The notes beneath the pieces were generated by a model. That model did not search any database. It saw nothing but the letters and a program-made list of their open reading frames with translations, and was not told the DNA's origin. Both the position numbers and the translations under genes were made by a program. Below are positions 16,901 through 24,070 of a DNA stretch of 64,000 nucleotides, piece by piece. Every line of letters begins with the position of its first letter. Positions within the stretch are counted from its first letter, which is position 1. The stretch comes from Singulisphaera acidiphila DSM 18658 (lineage in GTDB: Bacteria; Planctomycetota; Planctomycetia; Isosphaerales; Isosphaeraceae). Where the stretch lies: the NCBI RefSeq assembly GCF_000242455.2, contig NC_019892.1, positions 8,194,744 through 8,258,743 of the forward strand, in the 5' to 3' direction.

Positions 16901-19693
16901 GTTCGGAGCACCAGGCTTCTGCTGTGCGTCACCAGCTGGGTTCGGAGCACCAGGCTTCTGCTGCGCGTCACCGGCTTGATTCGGTGAACCAGGCTTCTGC
17001 TGCGCGTCACCGGCTTGGTTCGGAGCACCAGGCTTCTGCTGTGCATCGCCAGCTTGGCTCGGAGCACCAGGCTTCTGCCGTGCGTCACCGGCTTGATTCG
17101 GTGAACCAGGCTTCTGCTGTGCATCGCCAGCTTGGCTCGGAGCACCAGGCTTCTGCCGTGCGTCACCGGCTTGATTCGGTGAACCAGGCTTCTGCTGTGC
17201 GTCACCGGCTTGGCTCGGAGCACCAGGCTTCTGCTGTGCATCGCCAGCTTGATTCGGTGCACCAGGCTTCTGCTGCGCGTCACCGGCTTGATTCGGTGAA
17301 CCAGGCTTCTGCTGTGCATCGCCAGCTTGGTTCGGAGCACCAGGCTTCTGCCGTGCGTCACCGGCTTGATTCGGTGAACCAGGCTTCTGCTGTGCATCGC
17401 CAGCTTGGCTCGGAGCACCAGGCTTCTGCTGTGCATCGCCAGCTTGGTTCGGAGCACCGGGGCGCTGCTGCGTGGTGTTGTTCTGATTCGATCCGCTACG
17501 ACCCTTGTTTTGCGTGTCAGCCTGATTGTTCTGGTTGGATTTCGGATCGGATGGAGCCGGATTGGGAACCCCGCCACGCGCGACATCGGAAGCATCGCCA
17601 CGCGGTTGCTGAGAGTCGCCCGACTGCGAATTCGGTGGGGAAGAATTCGGCGATCCCGCCTGCGGTGGTTTCGCTTGAGAGACAGGCTCTTGGGACCCGT
17701 TCGAACCGGTCTGCGGTTGGGTCTGCGACGGACCACTCTGTGGTGGGTTCGTCGACGAGGGATTCGCGTTCTCGGTGCCGCTGCCCGACCCGTTGGTCGA
17801 CTTCGGCCGGTCCACTCCGAGCGACTTTTGCAGGTCACGAAGCTTTTTGACGTCCTCGGGAGACATGGGACGCGATTCGCGCGGGTCGGCTTTCTGTTCC
17901 TGGGCCTCGGGCGAGTCGACACTCCCCCGATCTTCTTTCTGCGCACCAGGCTGGTTGTCCGCACGCGAATCCTGGGAATCCGCCCCTTCACCCCGGTCGC
18001 GAGGCTCCTGGCCTGGCTTGGGTTGAGGGGCGGTCTCCGACGGCTCCGGTTCGGAACTCTCGGCGGCGGCCTTTTGCTGCTCCTCGTCTTGCCGTTTCTC
18101 TTCCTGGACCTTCTGATCGGCCTGTTTCTTCTCCTTCTCAGGAAGCGGCGCAGTGATCTTGATCTTCTGCCGCTGAGTTTCGAAGCGGTTCGACTGCGGT
18201 TCCTTGGTATCGCGGACCGTCAGCCAGTATTCCACTTCCGAACCCGGTTCCACCTTCCACGAAGCCAGGTCGAGCAGTTCGGTGCCTCGGAAGCTGGTGG
18301 TCGGAGGCTGCTGCTCGAGCAGGTTTTTCGAGAGCAGCGTCTCCCCCTTCTGGTGGACGTGGAGCGTGACGTCCTTGACCCCGTGGTCGTCGCTGGCCTT
18401 CATCAGCAACGGGACCTGAACATTGCTCGGAACCTCGATCTCCGGCGACTCGGGCTTCTCGAACGAAGCCGTCGGAGCGTTGTCGGGCAACGCGATGATG
18501 TCATGGACAACCGGGTCGGGGTTCATCTGACCACCGGTCGTCCGGAACTTGATCGTGTAACTGCCCGACTTCTCGACCTTGAACTTACCGACCAGCTCCT
18601 TCGGGTCAGACGAGGAGACTTCCATCGCAACCGCGTCGGCCTTGGTGAACGCGAGAGCGGCCGAGCGCGCGGGCTCATTCGTCCGCGCGTGAACGGTCAC
18701 GATCGTCCCCTCGATCGCCTCGACGTTCCCCCCCTCGATCCCAGGGCGACGGTCCAGCTTGAGGTAGCGGGGAAAGTCGTAGTCGACCGAGACCGACGTC
18801 ACCATCGGCGCGGGGGTCACTTCGACGTGATACTTCAGCGACTCGGCATCCCCCCCCGTCAGGTAGTAGTCGAGGCTCTGCTGCGCGTTATGAAGCGCCG
18901 TCTGCCAAGGGTCGTAGCGGTTCGCGCCCGGCGTAAACTCCTTGACGGTATAGAACTTCCCACCGTCGACGCTATAGTGGAGCAGGACGCGGTCGGGCCG
19001 GAGTCCCTGGGAGACGTCCACAAAGAAGGAGACATGGCTCCCTGCCACGACCTTGGAGAGTTCGGGATCGTCGCCCGGCTTGATGTTCATGAGCCGGGTA
19101 TTGGTCGGTCGGACCACATCCGCCAGGAGCGCCCGCTTGGTCGAGTCGAAAATGCTCTTGGGCGTCACGAACGCATAGAGGCAGAACAAGACGAGGACCG
19201 CCGAGAGCGTGTAGGCGACCTGGATCAGCCTGCGCTGATTGACGACGGAGTCGATCTCGATGCCGGTCAGGTCGTTAACCGCCTTGGCCTCGATCGCCGT
19301 CATGGCCGCTTTCGAGATTTCGCCCCGATGCCGTTTCAAGTCGAGATAGCTAATCAGGCTATTTTTGAACGACGGGTCCGACTCCTCGATCGTCTTCGCC
19401 GCATAGAGCCCATTGACCCGCCCGATCAGCGGAAGCACAATCCGCAAGCCCGCAAACACAAGCCCTGCCGTTATCCCCACGAACAAGACGATCCGCCGCA
19501 GCCAGATGGGCAGGCCAAAGGCGTGGTCGAGCACGACCTCCACGAACAAGAGCGCAATCGCTGCTGCCACCAGCATCAGACACGCGGTCAGCAGGTCGGT
19601 CATCTTGATCCGCGACCGCGTCCGGCTGAGCTGATGGTCAATGTATTGCTCGTAGTCCAGCATCTTGCCGTATGGCTGCGTGCTCGAGGCCAT
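13904..19693 (-). CDS. giant DUF4175-like membrane protein with low-complexity repeat region
   Basis: 1929 residues. Residues 1-180 hold three membrane segments (about 31-53, 66-88, 157-176). Residues 200-520 form beta-rich, Ig-like extracytoplasmic domains (SVDYDFPRYLKLDR, DNAPTASFEKPESPEIEV, DDHGVKDVTLHVHQKG), the pattern of the DUF4175 family found in planctomycetes and proteobacteria. About 1,150 residues of Gln/Pro/Lys/Gly/Ser-rich sequence follow, including 39 copies of a 13-residue repeat and a 20-residue Ser/Gly repeat. A globular C-terminal part (about 1790-1929) begins LVLNKLEDLLKRN and contains MSRDEMEQFVKKFKKP. Role unknown; a cell-envelope scaffold or a partner of a MoxR/VWA system are possibilities. 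Start ATG 19693 has AAGGGAG ten bases upstream. Confidence 0.8.
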   Translation of the reverse strand: MASSTQPYGKMLDYEQYIDHQLSRTRSRIKMTDLLTACLMLVAAAIALLFVEVVLDHAFGLPIWLRRIVLFVGITAGLVFAGLRIVLPLIGRVNGLYAAKTIEESDPSFKNSLISYLDLKRHRGEISKAAMTAIEAKAVNDLTGIEIDSVVNQRRLIQVAYTLSAVLVLFCLYAFVTPKSIFDSTKRALLADVVRPTNTRLMNIKPGDDPELSKVVAGSHVSFFVDVSQGLRPDRVLLHYSVDGGKFYTVKEFTPGANRYDPWQTALHNAQQSLDYYLTGGDAESLKYHVEVTPAPMVTSVSVDYDFPRYLKLDRRPGIEGGNVEAIEGTIVTVHARTNEPARSAALAFTKADAVAMEVSSSDPKELVGKFKVEKSGSYTIKFRTTGGQMNPDPVVHDIIALPDNAPTASFEKPESPEIEVPSNVQVPLLMKASDDHGVKDVTLHVHQKGETLLSKNLLEQQPPTTSFRGTELLDLASWKVEPGSEVEYWLTVRDTKEPQSNRFETQRQKIKITAPLPEKEKKQADQKVQEEKRQDEEQQKAAAESSEPEPSETAPQPKPGQEPRDRGEGADSQDSRADNQPGAQKEDRGSVDSPEAQEQKADPRESRPMSPEDVKKLRDLQKSLGVDRPKSTNGSGSGTENANPSSTNPPQSGPSQTQPQTGSNGSQEPVSQAKPPQAGSPNSSPPNSQSGDSQQPRGDASDVARGGVPNPAPSDPKSNQNNQADTQNKGRSGSNQNNTTQQRPGAPNQAGDAQQKPGAPSQAGDAQQKPGSPNQAGDARQKPGAPNQAGDAQQKPGSPNQAGDAQQKPGAPNQAGDAQQKPGAPSQAGDAQQKPGSPNQAGDARQKPGAPSQAGDAQQKPGSPNQAGDARQKPGAPSQAGDAQQKPGAPNQAGDAQQKPGSPNQAGDAQQKPGAPNPAGDAQQKPGAPNPAGDAQQKPGAPNQAGDAQQKPGSPNQAGDAQQKPGAPSQAGDAQQKPGSPNQAGDARQKPGAPSQAGDAQQKPGAPNQAGDAQQKPGAPNQTGDMQQKPGAPNQTGDAQQKPGAPNQAGDAQQKPGAPNQAGDAQQKPGAPNQTGDAQQKPGAPNQAGDAQQKPGAPNQAGDAQQKPGAPNQAGDAQQKPGAPNQTGDMQQKPGAPNQAGDAQQKPGAPNPAGDAQQKPGAPNPAGDVQQKPGAPNPAGDAQQKPGAPNQAGDARQKPGAPNQAGDMQQKPGAPNQTGDAQQKPGAPNQTGDMQQKPGAPNQTGDMQQKPEGTQRPEDRNETGRPDARGGEPQKKGGSPVEKTQAERAVEKAHTDNRNARPQTEPDGKDRPGRQADPLAPPDQQESTSPSNAMDQQKAATGRNSESPTSKDGQSKTQKKDAAEKATATTKKADQTKNRPQPESTKKAQEKTATKKVQEKAATKDDQAKKPEDKGPKYEIPKKEQEKKKAETKPQRPEEEPASPQQQPESQEPPSMPPTPPQTQSSAPSSSDGQSSPSGSQDSQSGPQPKQDSSSGNESSSGGQQGSKPGSGSSPGSEPSSGGQKGSKPGSGSSPGNEPSSGGQQGSKPGTGSSPGNEPSSGGQQGSKPGSGSTPTGGQPGSQPNSSSSPGQPSSSGKPGTQPGSGSSPGNPPPSGGQPRPGDSQSQNGPQSNPQGKAGQNADQRGSMSSGTQKTETNSNSNAVQRPGDGKSSGDPAHPDAASSQPPERSGEKAGNSPAQGTSGQGQKRGSAGQPSGEPSQEGGEGDSQDQLKGQRGGTGSGNNPSGGGRAAPGEAGAPMPPSTEDKGELPPRSETPPANAAETVAPDVPQTDLVLNKLEDLLKRNQVTPELEQATGMSRDEMEQFVKKFKKPDKAAPAGPGREIQVKPGVDRTLDPNRTLSDLNPNARLGNRTERARGSVAQDDIRDNIQGARFEVPRELRPGFEAFKSSLSRSKTHRPTASGPGTD
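14972..15216 (-). repeat. 60-bp tandem repeat inside the DUF4175-like gene
   Basis: About four copies of a 60-bp unit (full units 15001-15060, 15061-15120, 15121-15180 and partial ends) encoding a 20-residue motif rich in Ser and Gly (SSGGQQGSKPGSGSSPGNEP on the minus strand). Copies differ at only a few bases, so the expansion is recent or is kept similar by recombination. Confidence 0.9.
15950..17470 (-). repeat. 39 copies of a 39-bp tandem repeat, in frame
   Basis: The block is exactly 1,521 bases, 39 units of 39 bases, each coding for 13 residues with the consensus QQKPGAPNQAGDA. Variants are limited to Q/R at position 1, A/S at 6, N/S at 8, Q/P at 9, A/T at 10 and A/M/V at 13. Some variant orders recur as blocks, for example APS-SPN-R.APS in two places, which points to duplication of several units at once. 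There are no spacers, so this is not a CRISPR array. Confidence 0.97.
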
Positions 19694-19847
19694 GGATGCG
19701 GACTCCCTTGGGGTAGACGTGAGGGGGCGCGTTGGCTCCCGCTATTATACGATTCGGGGATTCGAAAAAGCCAACCCGCCGCGATGATTCCCAATCCGAA
19801 TGAAAGCATGAGGGGAACCACGGCGGCGGAACTGGGGACGATTCCGT

Positions 19848-20936
19848 TTAGCGCCCCTGGATCATCGCTTCGGCAACCATGCGCGGAGCCACGGTCGTCA
19901 GGGTTTTCCCAGTGCGTGCGGCGATCCGAGCGGTCGCAAAGTAGGTGTTGGGGGCATAATCATCGATCGACCACCGCGCGACGGCCCGCACAAACTGACC
20001 GTCCTTCGGGCCAAAGGACTCGATCTCGGCCGGGAGGGTCTTCACCACCTTCCCCTCGGTGTCATGAATCCGAATCTCAACCTGCCCGACAATGTCGATG
20101 AAAGCGGGAGGGATCGCCACGACCGCCTGAACCTGCGCCCGTTCCGGCTGGACCCAAGGCGTGTCGACCCAGAACGGGAAGCTCGCCGGGCCAACGACGC
20201 TCAGGTAGTCAGGGTCGAACACCTTGACCAGCTCAACCTTGCCTTGTGACGCCGGCTGCTGAACCGAGAGGGGAGAGCCGTAGGTGAAGGTCCGATCGGT
20301 CCGCCCCTTGCCGTCGCCGCTGCAGAGCTCGGCGTCGAGGGCCAGAACGGCTCCCAGCGTGGGCGAAAACTCGGGGAAATTGGCCCAGGGGAGTTTGAAC
20401 TCGCACTCGTAGCTGTCGGCATAGCTCGACGCGGCGATTTCGACTCCCTTTAAGACGATGTCGCTGGTGGCAATCCCTCCCCGGATGACCCAGCGCGGCT
20501 TGACCTCGGCCCCTTGGAACGGCGAGTAGTAGAAATGGATCGCCCCGGCGGTCCAGTCTTTTCCGCGAAGCGCATCGCCAGGGCGAGTGTCGAGATAAAA
20601 CTCGACGGCGTCCCCGTTGAAGCTCGACTTGAGGGGAGCAGAGTTGGCCTGCATCTTGTCGAGACAACGGAGGCCAATGTACAGGGCCTCGTCATCCCAC
20701 ATGTAAAAGAACTGCGCGGCGCGATTCTCAAGGGACTTATGGTTGTAGCTGAGCGGGGTGCAGAAGGCCTGCGACCACTCTTGGAGCCGGCCGTCCATCT
20801 CAACCTTGGTCGGTGCCAGCGTCACCAGGCCGCGCACCCCCTTCGCGAGGGGGACGGGCACAGGCTCGTCGCCGTGAGCCGCGAATGAACCAAAGACCAG
20901 AAGGGCAAGGCCGACCCCAAGAATATGGCGCATCAT
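19848..20936 (-). CDS. secreted CBM9/DOMON-like carbohydrate-binding protein
   Basis: About 362 residues when started at ATG 20936, which gives a clean signal peptide, MMRHILGVGLALLVFGSFAAHG. An earlier GTG 33 bases upstream would add residues before it. After the signal comes a single beta-sandwich of the family-9-like type: VTLAPTKVEMDGRLQEW, then YMWDDEALYIGLRCLD, AVEFYLDTRPGD and YECEFKLPWANF, which match the usual binding-site strands of CBM9-like domains that bind sugars or sugar-like ligands. No catalytic domain is attached. A C-terminal segment (about 270-362) adds another beta domain. It likely acts in the periplasm or on the surface. It lies just downstream of purM, on the same strand, with a 127-base gap. 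Confidence 0.7.
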   Translation of the reverse strand: MMRHILGVGLALLVFGSFAAHGDEPVPVPLAKGVRGLVTLAPTKVEMDGRLQEWSQAFCTPLSYNHKSLENRAAQFFYMWDDEALYIGLRCLDKMQANSAPLKSSFNGDAVEFYLDTRPGDALRGKDWTAGAIHFYYSPFQGAEVKPRWVIRGGIATSDIVLKGVEIAASSYADSYECEFKLPWANFPEFSPTLGAVLALDAELCSGDGKGRTDRTFTYGSPLSVQQPASQGKVELVKVFDPDYLSVVGPASFPFWVDTPWVQPERAQVQAVVAIPPAFIDIVGQVEIRIHDTEGKVVKTLPAEIESFGPKDGQFVRAVARWSIDDYAPNTYFATARIAARTGKTLTTVAPRMVAEAMIQGR

Positions 20937-21063
20937 CAAAGTCTCTTCACAACGAAAGGAGAGTGGCACCTAGTCGTTCAAGTCGCGGATTTCCGATGCT
21001 ACGGGCCTCCGCGACCGGTTGCAAGCATGGGACGGTTGGGAGTAAGACCGCCGCCCAAGAGGT

Positions 21064-22140
21064 TCAGGCCCACTCCACCGTCCGGTCGCCCGCCACGACC
21101 TCGCCGATCACCCAGGCCGGAATTTTCGCCTCGGACGTGACGTAGCGTGCGATCGCATCGGCGTAGTAGTCGGCAACGACCATCACCAGCCCGATCCCCA
21201 TGTTGAAGACACGATCCATCTCGGCCTCGGGAACGTTGCCGAGCTTCTGGAGCCACGGGAAGACCTTGGGGACCTCCCACGAACCGCGACGGAGCCGGAC
21301 CGAGCAGCCTTCCGGCAAAATCCGTGGGGTGTTGTCAACCAGGCCGCCGCCGGTGATGTGCGCGATCCCGTGAACGATGCGTTTCACCCGATAGTGGCGG
21401 TAAACCGTCTTCATGGCCCGAACGTAAATCCGGGTCGGCTCGAGAAACTCGTCGGCGACCGACCGGCCGAGTTCGGGAACGAACGTGTCGGGTTGGAGGC
21501 CGGCGGCGTCGAGGGCGATCTTGCGCGCCAGGCTGTAGCCGTTGGAGTGAAGGCCCGAGCTGGCGAGGCCGATCACCTTGTCGCCCGGCCGAATTTCCTT
21601 GCCGTCGAGCACGTGCTTGCGTTCGACGACTCCCAGGCAGAACCCGGCCAGGTCGTACTCACCTGCCTTGTAGAAGTCCGGCAGGATCGCGGTTTCGCCG
21701 CCGAGCAGGGCACACTCGGCCTCGATGCAACCGTCGCTGATCCCCTGAACGACGTCCCGGGTCAACTTGGGATCGTCCTTGCTCATGGCCACGTAGTCGA
21801 GAAACAGGAGCGGTTCGGCCCCCGCGCACAGGCAGTCGTTGACCGACATCGCCACCAGGTCGATGCCGACCGTCGCGTGCCGGCCGGTGGCGAAGGCGAG
21901 CTTCAGCTTGGTGCCGACGCCGTCGGTGGACGCCACCAGCACCGGGTCGCGATAGGTGCGCGTGAGGAGTCCGATCTTGGCGTCGAGCCGGAAGAGGCCG
22001 GCGAACCCGTCCTTCCACTCGATCACCCGCGCGGGAGTCAGCGGGTAGGTTCGTTTCAGCAGAGGGGGGAGCTGGGCCATTGTTTCCTCGTAGGTATCGA
22101 GGTCAACGCCAGCGGCCCGGTAATCGATCGACTCGGCCAT
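21064..22140 (-). CDS. purM: phosphoribosylformylglycinamidine cyclo-ligase (AIR synthase)
   Basis: 358 residues. Closes formylglycinamidine ribonucleotide to aminoimidazole ribonucleotide with ATP, fifth step of purine synthesis. Typical PurM opening IDYRAAGVDLD (about 5-15). Motifs: DPVLVASTDGVGTKLKLA, the ATP/Mg Asp-rich segment GIDLVAMSVNDCLCAGAEPLLFLDY, LGGETA, and HSNGYSLAR; the C-terminal half holds HITGGGLVDNTPRILPEG. All are family hallmarks and the length is normal (about 345-350 usual). It faces divergently to the cytochrome gene across about 317 bases. The spacing to the CBM9-like gene downstream is too wide for certain coupling. Confidence 0.97.
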   Translation of the reverse strand: MAESIDYRAAGVDLDTYEETMAQLPPLLKRTYPLTPARVIEWKDGFAGLFRLDAKIGLLTRTYRDPVLVASTDGVGTKLKLAFATGRHATVGIDLVAMSVNDCLCAGAEPLLFLDYVAMSKDDPKLTRDVVQGISDGCIEAECALLGGETAILPDFYKAGEYDLAGFCLGVVERKHVLDGKEIRPGDKVIGLASSGLHSNGYSLARKIALDAAGLQPDTFVPELGRSVADEFLEPTRIYVRAMKTVYRHYRVKRIVHGIAHITGGGLVDNTPRILPEGCSVRLRRGSWEVPKVFPWLQKLGNVPEAEMDRVFNMGIGLVMVVADYYADAIARYVTSEAKIPAWVIGEVVAGDRTVEWA

Positions 22141-22457
22141 AAAAACATCCGCGAGGCTTAAGGGGTCGTTCAGGGGCGGGCCCGGTCTGAAAAAACGGGC
22201 ACACCCTGCCTGATTGTCTTCTTTGGATCGCGCTCAGGAACCGGGCAGTCCTTTGCAAGGCGCTCCCGCCCATTGTACCACCGAGACGCGGCGCAGGGAT
22301 CCGCCAGGGGGCTCTGGGTGGCAATACCACTGTACGTGCTTGATCGGGCTGTCGGCGAGGGATATCTTTGAACCTTCCGCACACTCGGGCCGTCGGATCG
22401 CGCGGCCCTCCCGCCGAATTGAGTTTTTCCCGAATACGACACGAGGAGCCAGAAGTC
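22141..22457. other. divergent intergenic region, purM / cytochrome
   Basis: About 317 bases that must hold promoters for purM (minus) and the cytochrome gene (plus). A plus-strand promoter candidate is annotated within it. No riboswitch-like or tRNA-like structure was recognised. Confidence 0.45.
22340..22368 (+). promoter_or_regulatory. possible sigma-70-type promoter of the cytochrome gene
   Basis: TTGATC (22340-22345) and TATCTT (22363-22368) with a 17-base spacer, 90 bases ahead of the cytochrome start. Each box matches the consensus in four of six positions; the spacing is ideal, but in GC-rich DNA such pairs arise by chance. Confidence 0.3.
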
Positions 22458-22916
22458 ATGAATCGCAAGTGGATTGTTGCCATTGCCACAATGTTCTCGT
22501 TCAGCGCGCTGGTCGCTGGCCTCTCGATCGCCATGGCCGACGATGAGGGACCGGTCCACGACGTGATGGAAAAGATCAACTCCAAGAGCAACGCGATCAA
22601 GAAGGCCATCCGCGCCGAGCCCGGTTACAAGAAGGCCAAGAAGGAACTCCCCACCCTGGTCAAAGACCTCGTCCAGCTCTCCAAAGACACGAAGGAACTC
22701 GCGAAGGACGCGGTCAAGAAGGCCAAGAACGTGAAGGACGCCGAGCAGCAGTGGGCCGACCTGAGCGACGCGCTCACCAAGGAGCTCGAGAAGTTCGACG
22801 CCAAGGTCAACGACTCCAAGAGCGAGTACAAGGACATCAAGTCGGCCTACGGCCCGGTGAGCCAGAGCTGCACCAAGTGCCACGACGTCTTCCGGGTCGA
22901 AGAAAACGGCTTCTGA
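22458..22916 (+). CDS. small secreted cytochrome c'-type protein
   Basis: 152 residues starting at ATG 22458 after a GAGGAG-like site (CGAGGAGCCAGAAGTC). The signal peptide is MNRKWIVAIATMFSFSALVAG, ending near IAMADD. The mature part is a Lys/Glu/Ala-rich helical bundle, and the only heme motif is at the far C-terminus, CTKCH (138-142), as in the four-helix-bundle cytochrome c' / c556 family. Such proteins bind heme covalently in the periplasm and either transfer electrons or bind NO/CO; which one is not shown. Many of its helical positions are Lys, giving a strongly charged surface. No cytochrome maturation gene lies nearby. Confidence 0.85.
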   Translation: MNRKWIVAIATMFSFSALVAGLSIAMADDEGPVHDVMEKINSKSNAIKKAIRAEPGYKKAKKELPTLVKDLVQLSKDTKELAKDAVKKAKNVKDAEQQWADLSDALTKELEKFDAKVNDSKSEYKDIKSAYGPVSQSCTKCHDVFRVEENGF

Positions 22917-23031
22917 TCCCACTCAACGAGCTCAACTTCTGATTTCGAGTGCCACTTCATTTCGACCCCGGTCTTCCTGCGGAATCGCGGACGGCCGGGG
23001 CGTTCGCTTACCCTGGGCCTTTGCCGTCGCG

Positions 23032-23757
23032 ATGCGCTACCTCGACCTGACCTTGCCCGAGATCCACAGCAACCTGGCCCTCGACGAAGCGTTGCTGATC
23101 GCCGCCGAAGAGCGCGAGGCCGGCCCCTCCCTGAGGGTCTGGGAATCGCCGACCCTGGCCGTCGTATTGGGAGCCTCGGGACGCCTCCACGAGGATGTCC
23201 TGGTCGACGCCTGCCAGGCGGACGGCGTGGCCATCGCGAGGCGTGCCAGTGGCGGAGGCACGGTGCTCGTCGGTCCGGGGGCCTTGAACGTGTCGATCGT
23301 CCTGGCGGCGGATGTCGCCCCGGGCCTGACAGCCGTGGACCTGGCGCAGCGATTCGTCCTCAGCCGCCTGGCCGACGCGATCCGGGCGCGAGGACCGGCC
23401 GTCGAAATCCTCGGGCAGGGCGACCTGACCCTCGATCTCCGTAAGTTTTCGGGCAGTGCACAGCGCCGACTGCGCAATCATTTTCTGGTCCACGCGTCGA
23501 TCCTGTACGACTTCCCCCTCCACCTGGTTCCCCGGTATACTGGACTCCCACGCCGTCAGCCCCCCTATCGCGGCCAACGCACGCATGAGGACTTCCTGAC
23601 CAACCTCCCCCTCACTCGCAAAAACTTACTCGAAGCCATCACCGGCGCCTGGTTGCCGGACGATCGTCATCCCGAACTCATGAATCCCCCTGAAGATCTG
23701 ATTCACGACCTCCTCGCCGCCAAGTTCGCCGACCCCGCGTGGATCGAGCGGTTATAG
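23032..23757 (+). CDS. lipoyl/biotin ligase-family protein (LplA/LipB fold)
   Basis: 241 residues of the BPL/LplA/LipB catalytic fold. The lipoate-binding loop is RRASGGGTVL (about 70-79), followed by GPGALNVSIVL. The catalytic-lysine region appears as DLRKFSGSAQRR (about 136-147), with an FLVHASILYD strand after it. There is no LplA C-terminal accessory domain, so it may be an octanoyl/lipoyl transferase or scavenging ligase of the LipM/LplA type. Its position just ahead of sucA, which encodes part of a lipoyl-dependent complex, suggests it lipoylates the SucB or PdhC domains encoded in this window. No ribosome binding site is visible before ATG 23032. Confidence 0.82.
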   Translation: MRYLDLTLPEIHSNLALDEALLIAAEEREAGPSLRVWESPTLAVVLGASGRLHEDVLVDACQADGVAIARRASGGGTVLVGPGALNVSIVLAADVAPGLTAVDLAQRFVLSRLADAIRARGPAVEILGQGDLTLDLRKFSGSAQRRLRNHFLVHASILYDFPLHLVPRYTGLPRRQPPYRGQRTHEDFLTNLPLTRKNLLEAITGAWLPDDRHPELMNPPEDLIHDLLAAKFADPAWIERL

Positions 23758-24070
23758 GAGTTTTGTCAGCCTTCTTCAAATCTCGGGGCGAGTTCCGCCG
23801 AATGTATAGCTGCGGTATCAAACTGAGTTTGCAAACTTCCCTGTTTTTTCCCTCAGCATGGCCCAAAATTGGCATGGATGTCGATCCGTTTGCCCAAAGT
23901 GCCTATCCTGAGAAAAAGAAATACGGATAGGGGTTTGGGCCCGGGACCCTTTGGGTTATGCTGAGATCATGCGTGTCGTCGCGTTTTTCCGCGAGACCGA
24001 CCATCGTCCTGGATTGCCAATTCGGCAACGGGTCAGGCCATGCGCCGGGCCCAACTAGGGATCTTTTCCA
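23758..24070. other. intergenic region upstream of sucA
   Basis: About 313 bases. It contains the hairpin at 23892-23940. A weak promoter-like pair, TTGGGC (23935-23940) and TATGCT (23957-23962), 16-base spacer, overlaps its 3' arm. No small protein or RNA gene was recognised. Confidence 0.4.
23892..23940 (+). promoter_or_regulatory. hairpin in the sucA upstream region
   Basis: Arms GCCCAAA..CCTATCC (23892-23908) and GGATAGG..TTTGGGC (23925-23940) pair over 14 bases with one small internal loop; the loop is a purine-rich, 16-base stretch. It has no T-run, so it is more likely an operator or mRNA element than a terminator, but it could also end the upstream lipoyl-ligase transcript. Confidence 0.4.

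Noticed and set aside
15950..17470. CRISPR-like direct repeats
   Set aside because: The units are directly adjacent with no spacers, lie in frame inside a protein gene, and no cas gene is near.
15586..17850. Long plus-strand open frame of 754 residues across the repeat array
   Set aside because: A 39-bp repeat has a length divisible by three, so a stop-free frame on the opposite strand stays open through every copy. The product is only HQASAVHRQLGSE-like repetition, with no ribosome binding site or other support.
15847..17991. Minus-strand 714-residue frame in the repeat array, out of frame with the DUF4175-like gene
   Set aside because: Same cause as above; the in-frame gene has a membrane domain, domains on both sides and a ribosome binding site.
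17405..20101. 898-residue plus-strand frame antisense to the DUF4175-like gene
   Set aside because: Arg-rich, no family trait; arises from third-codon G/C bias on the opposite strand.
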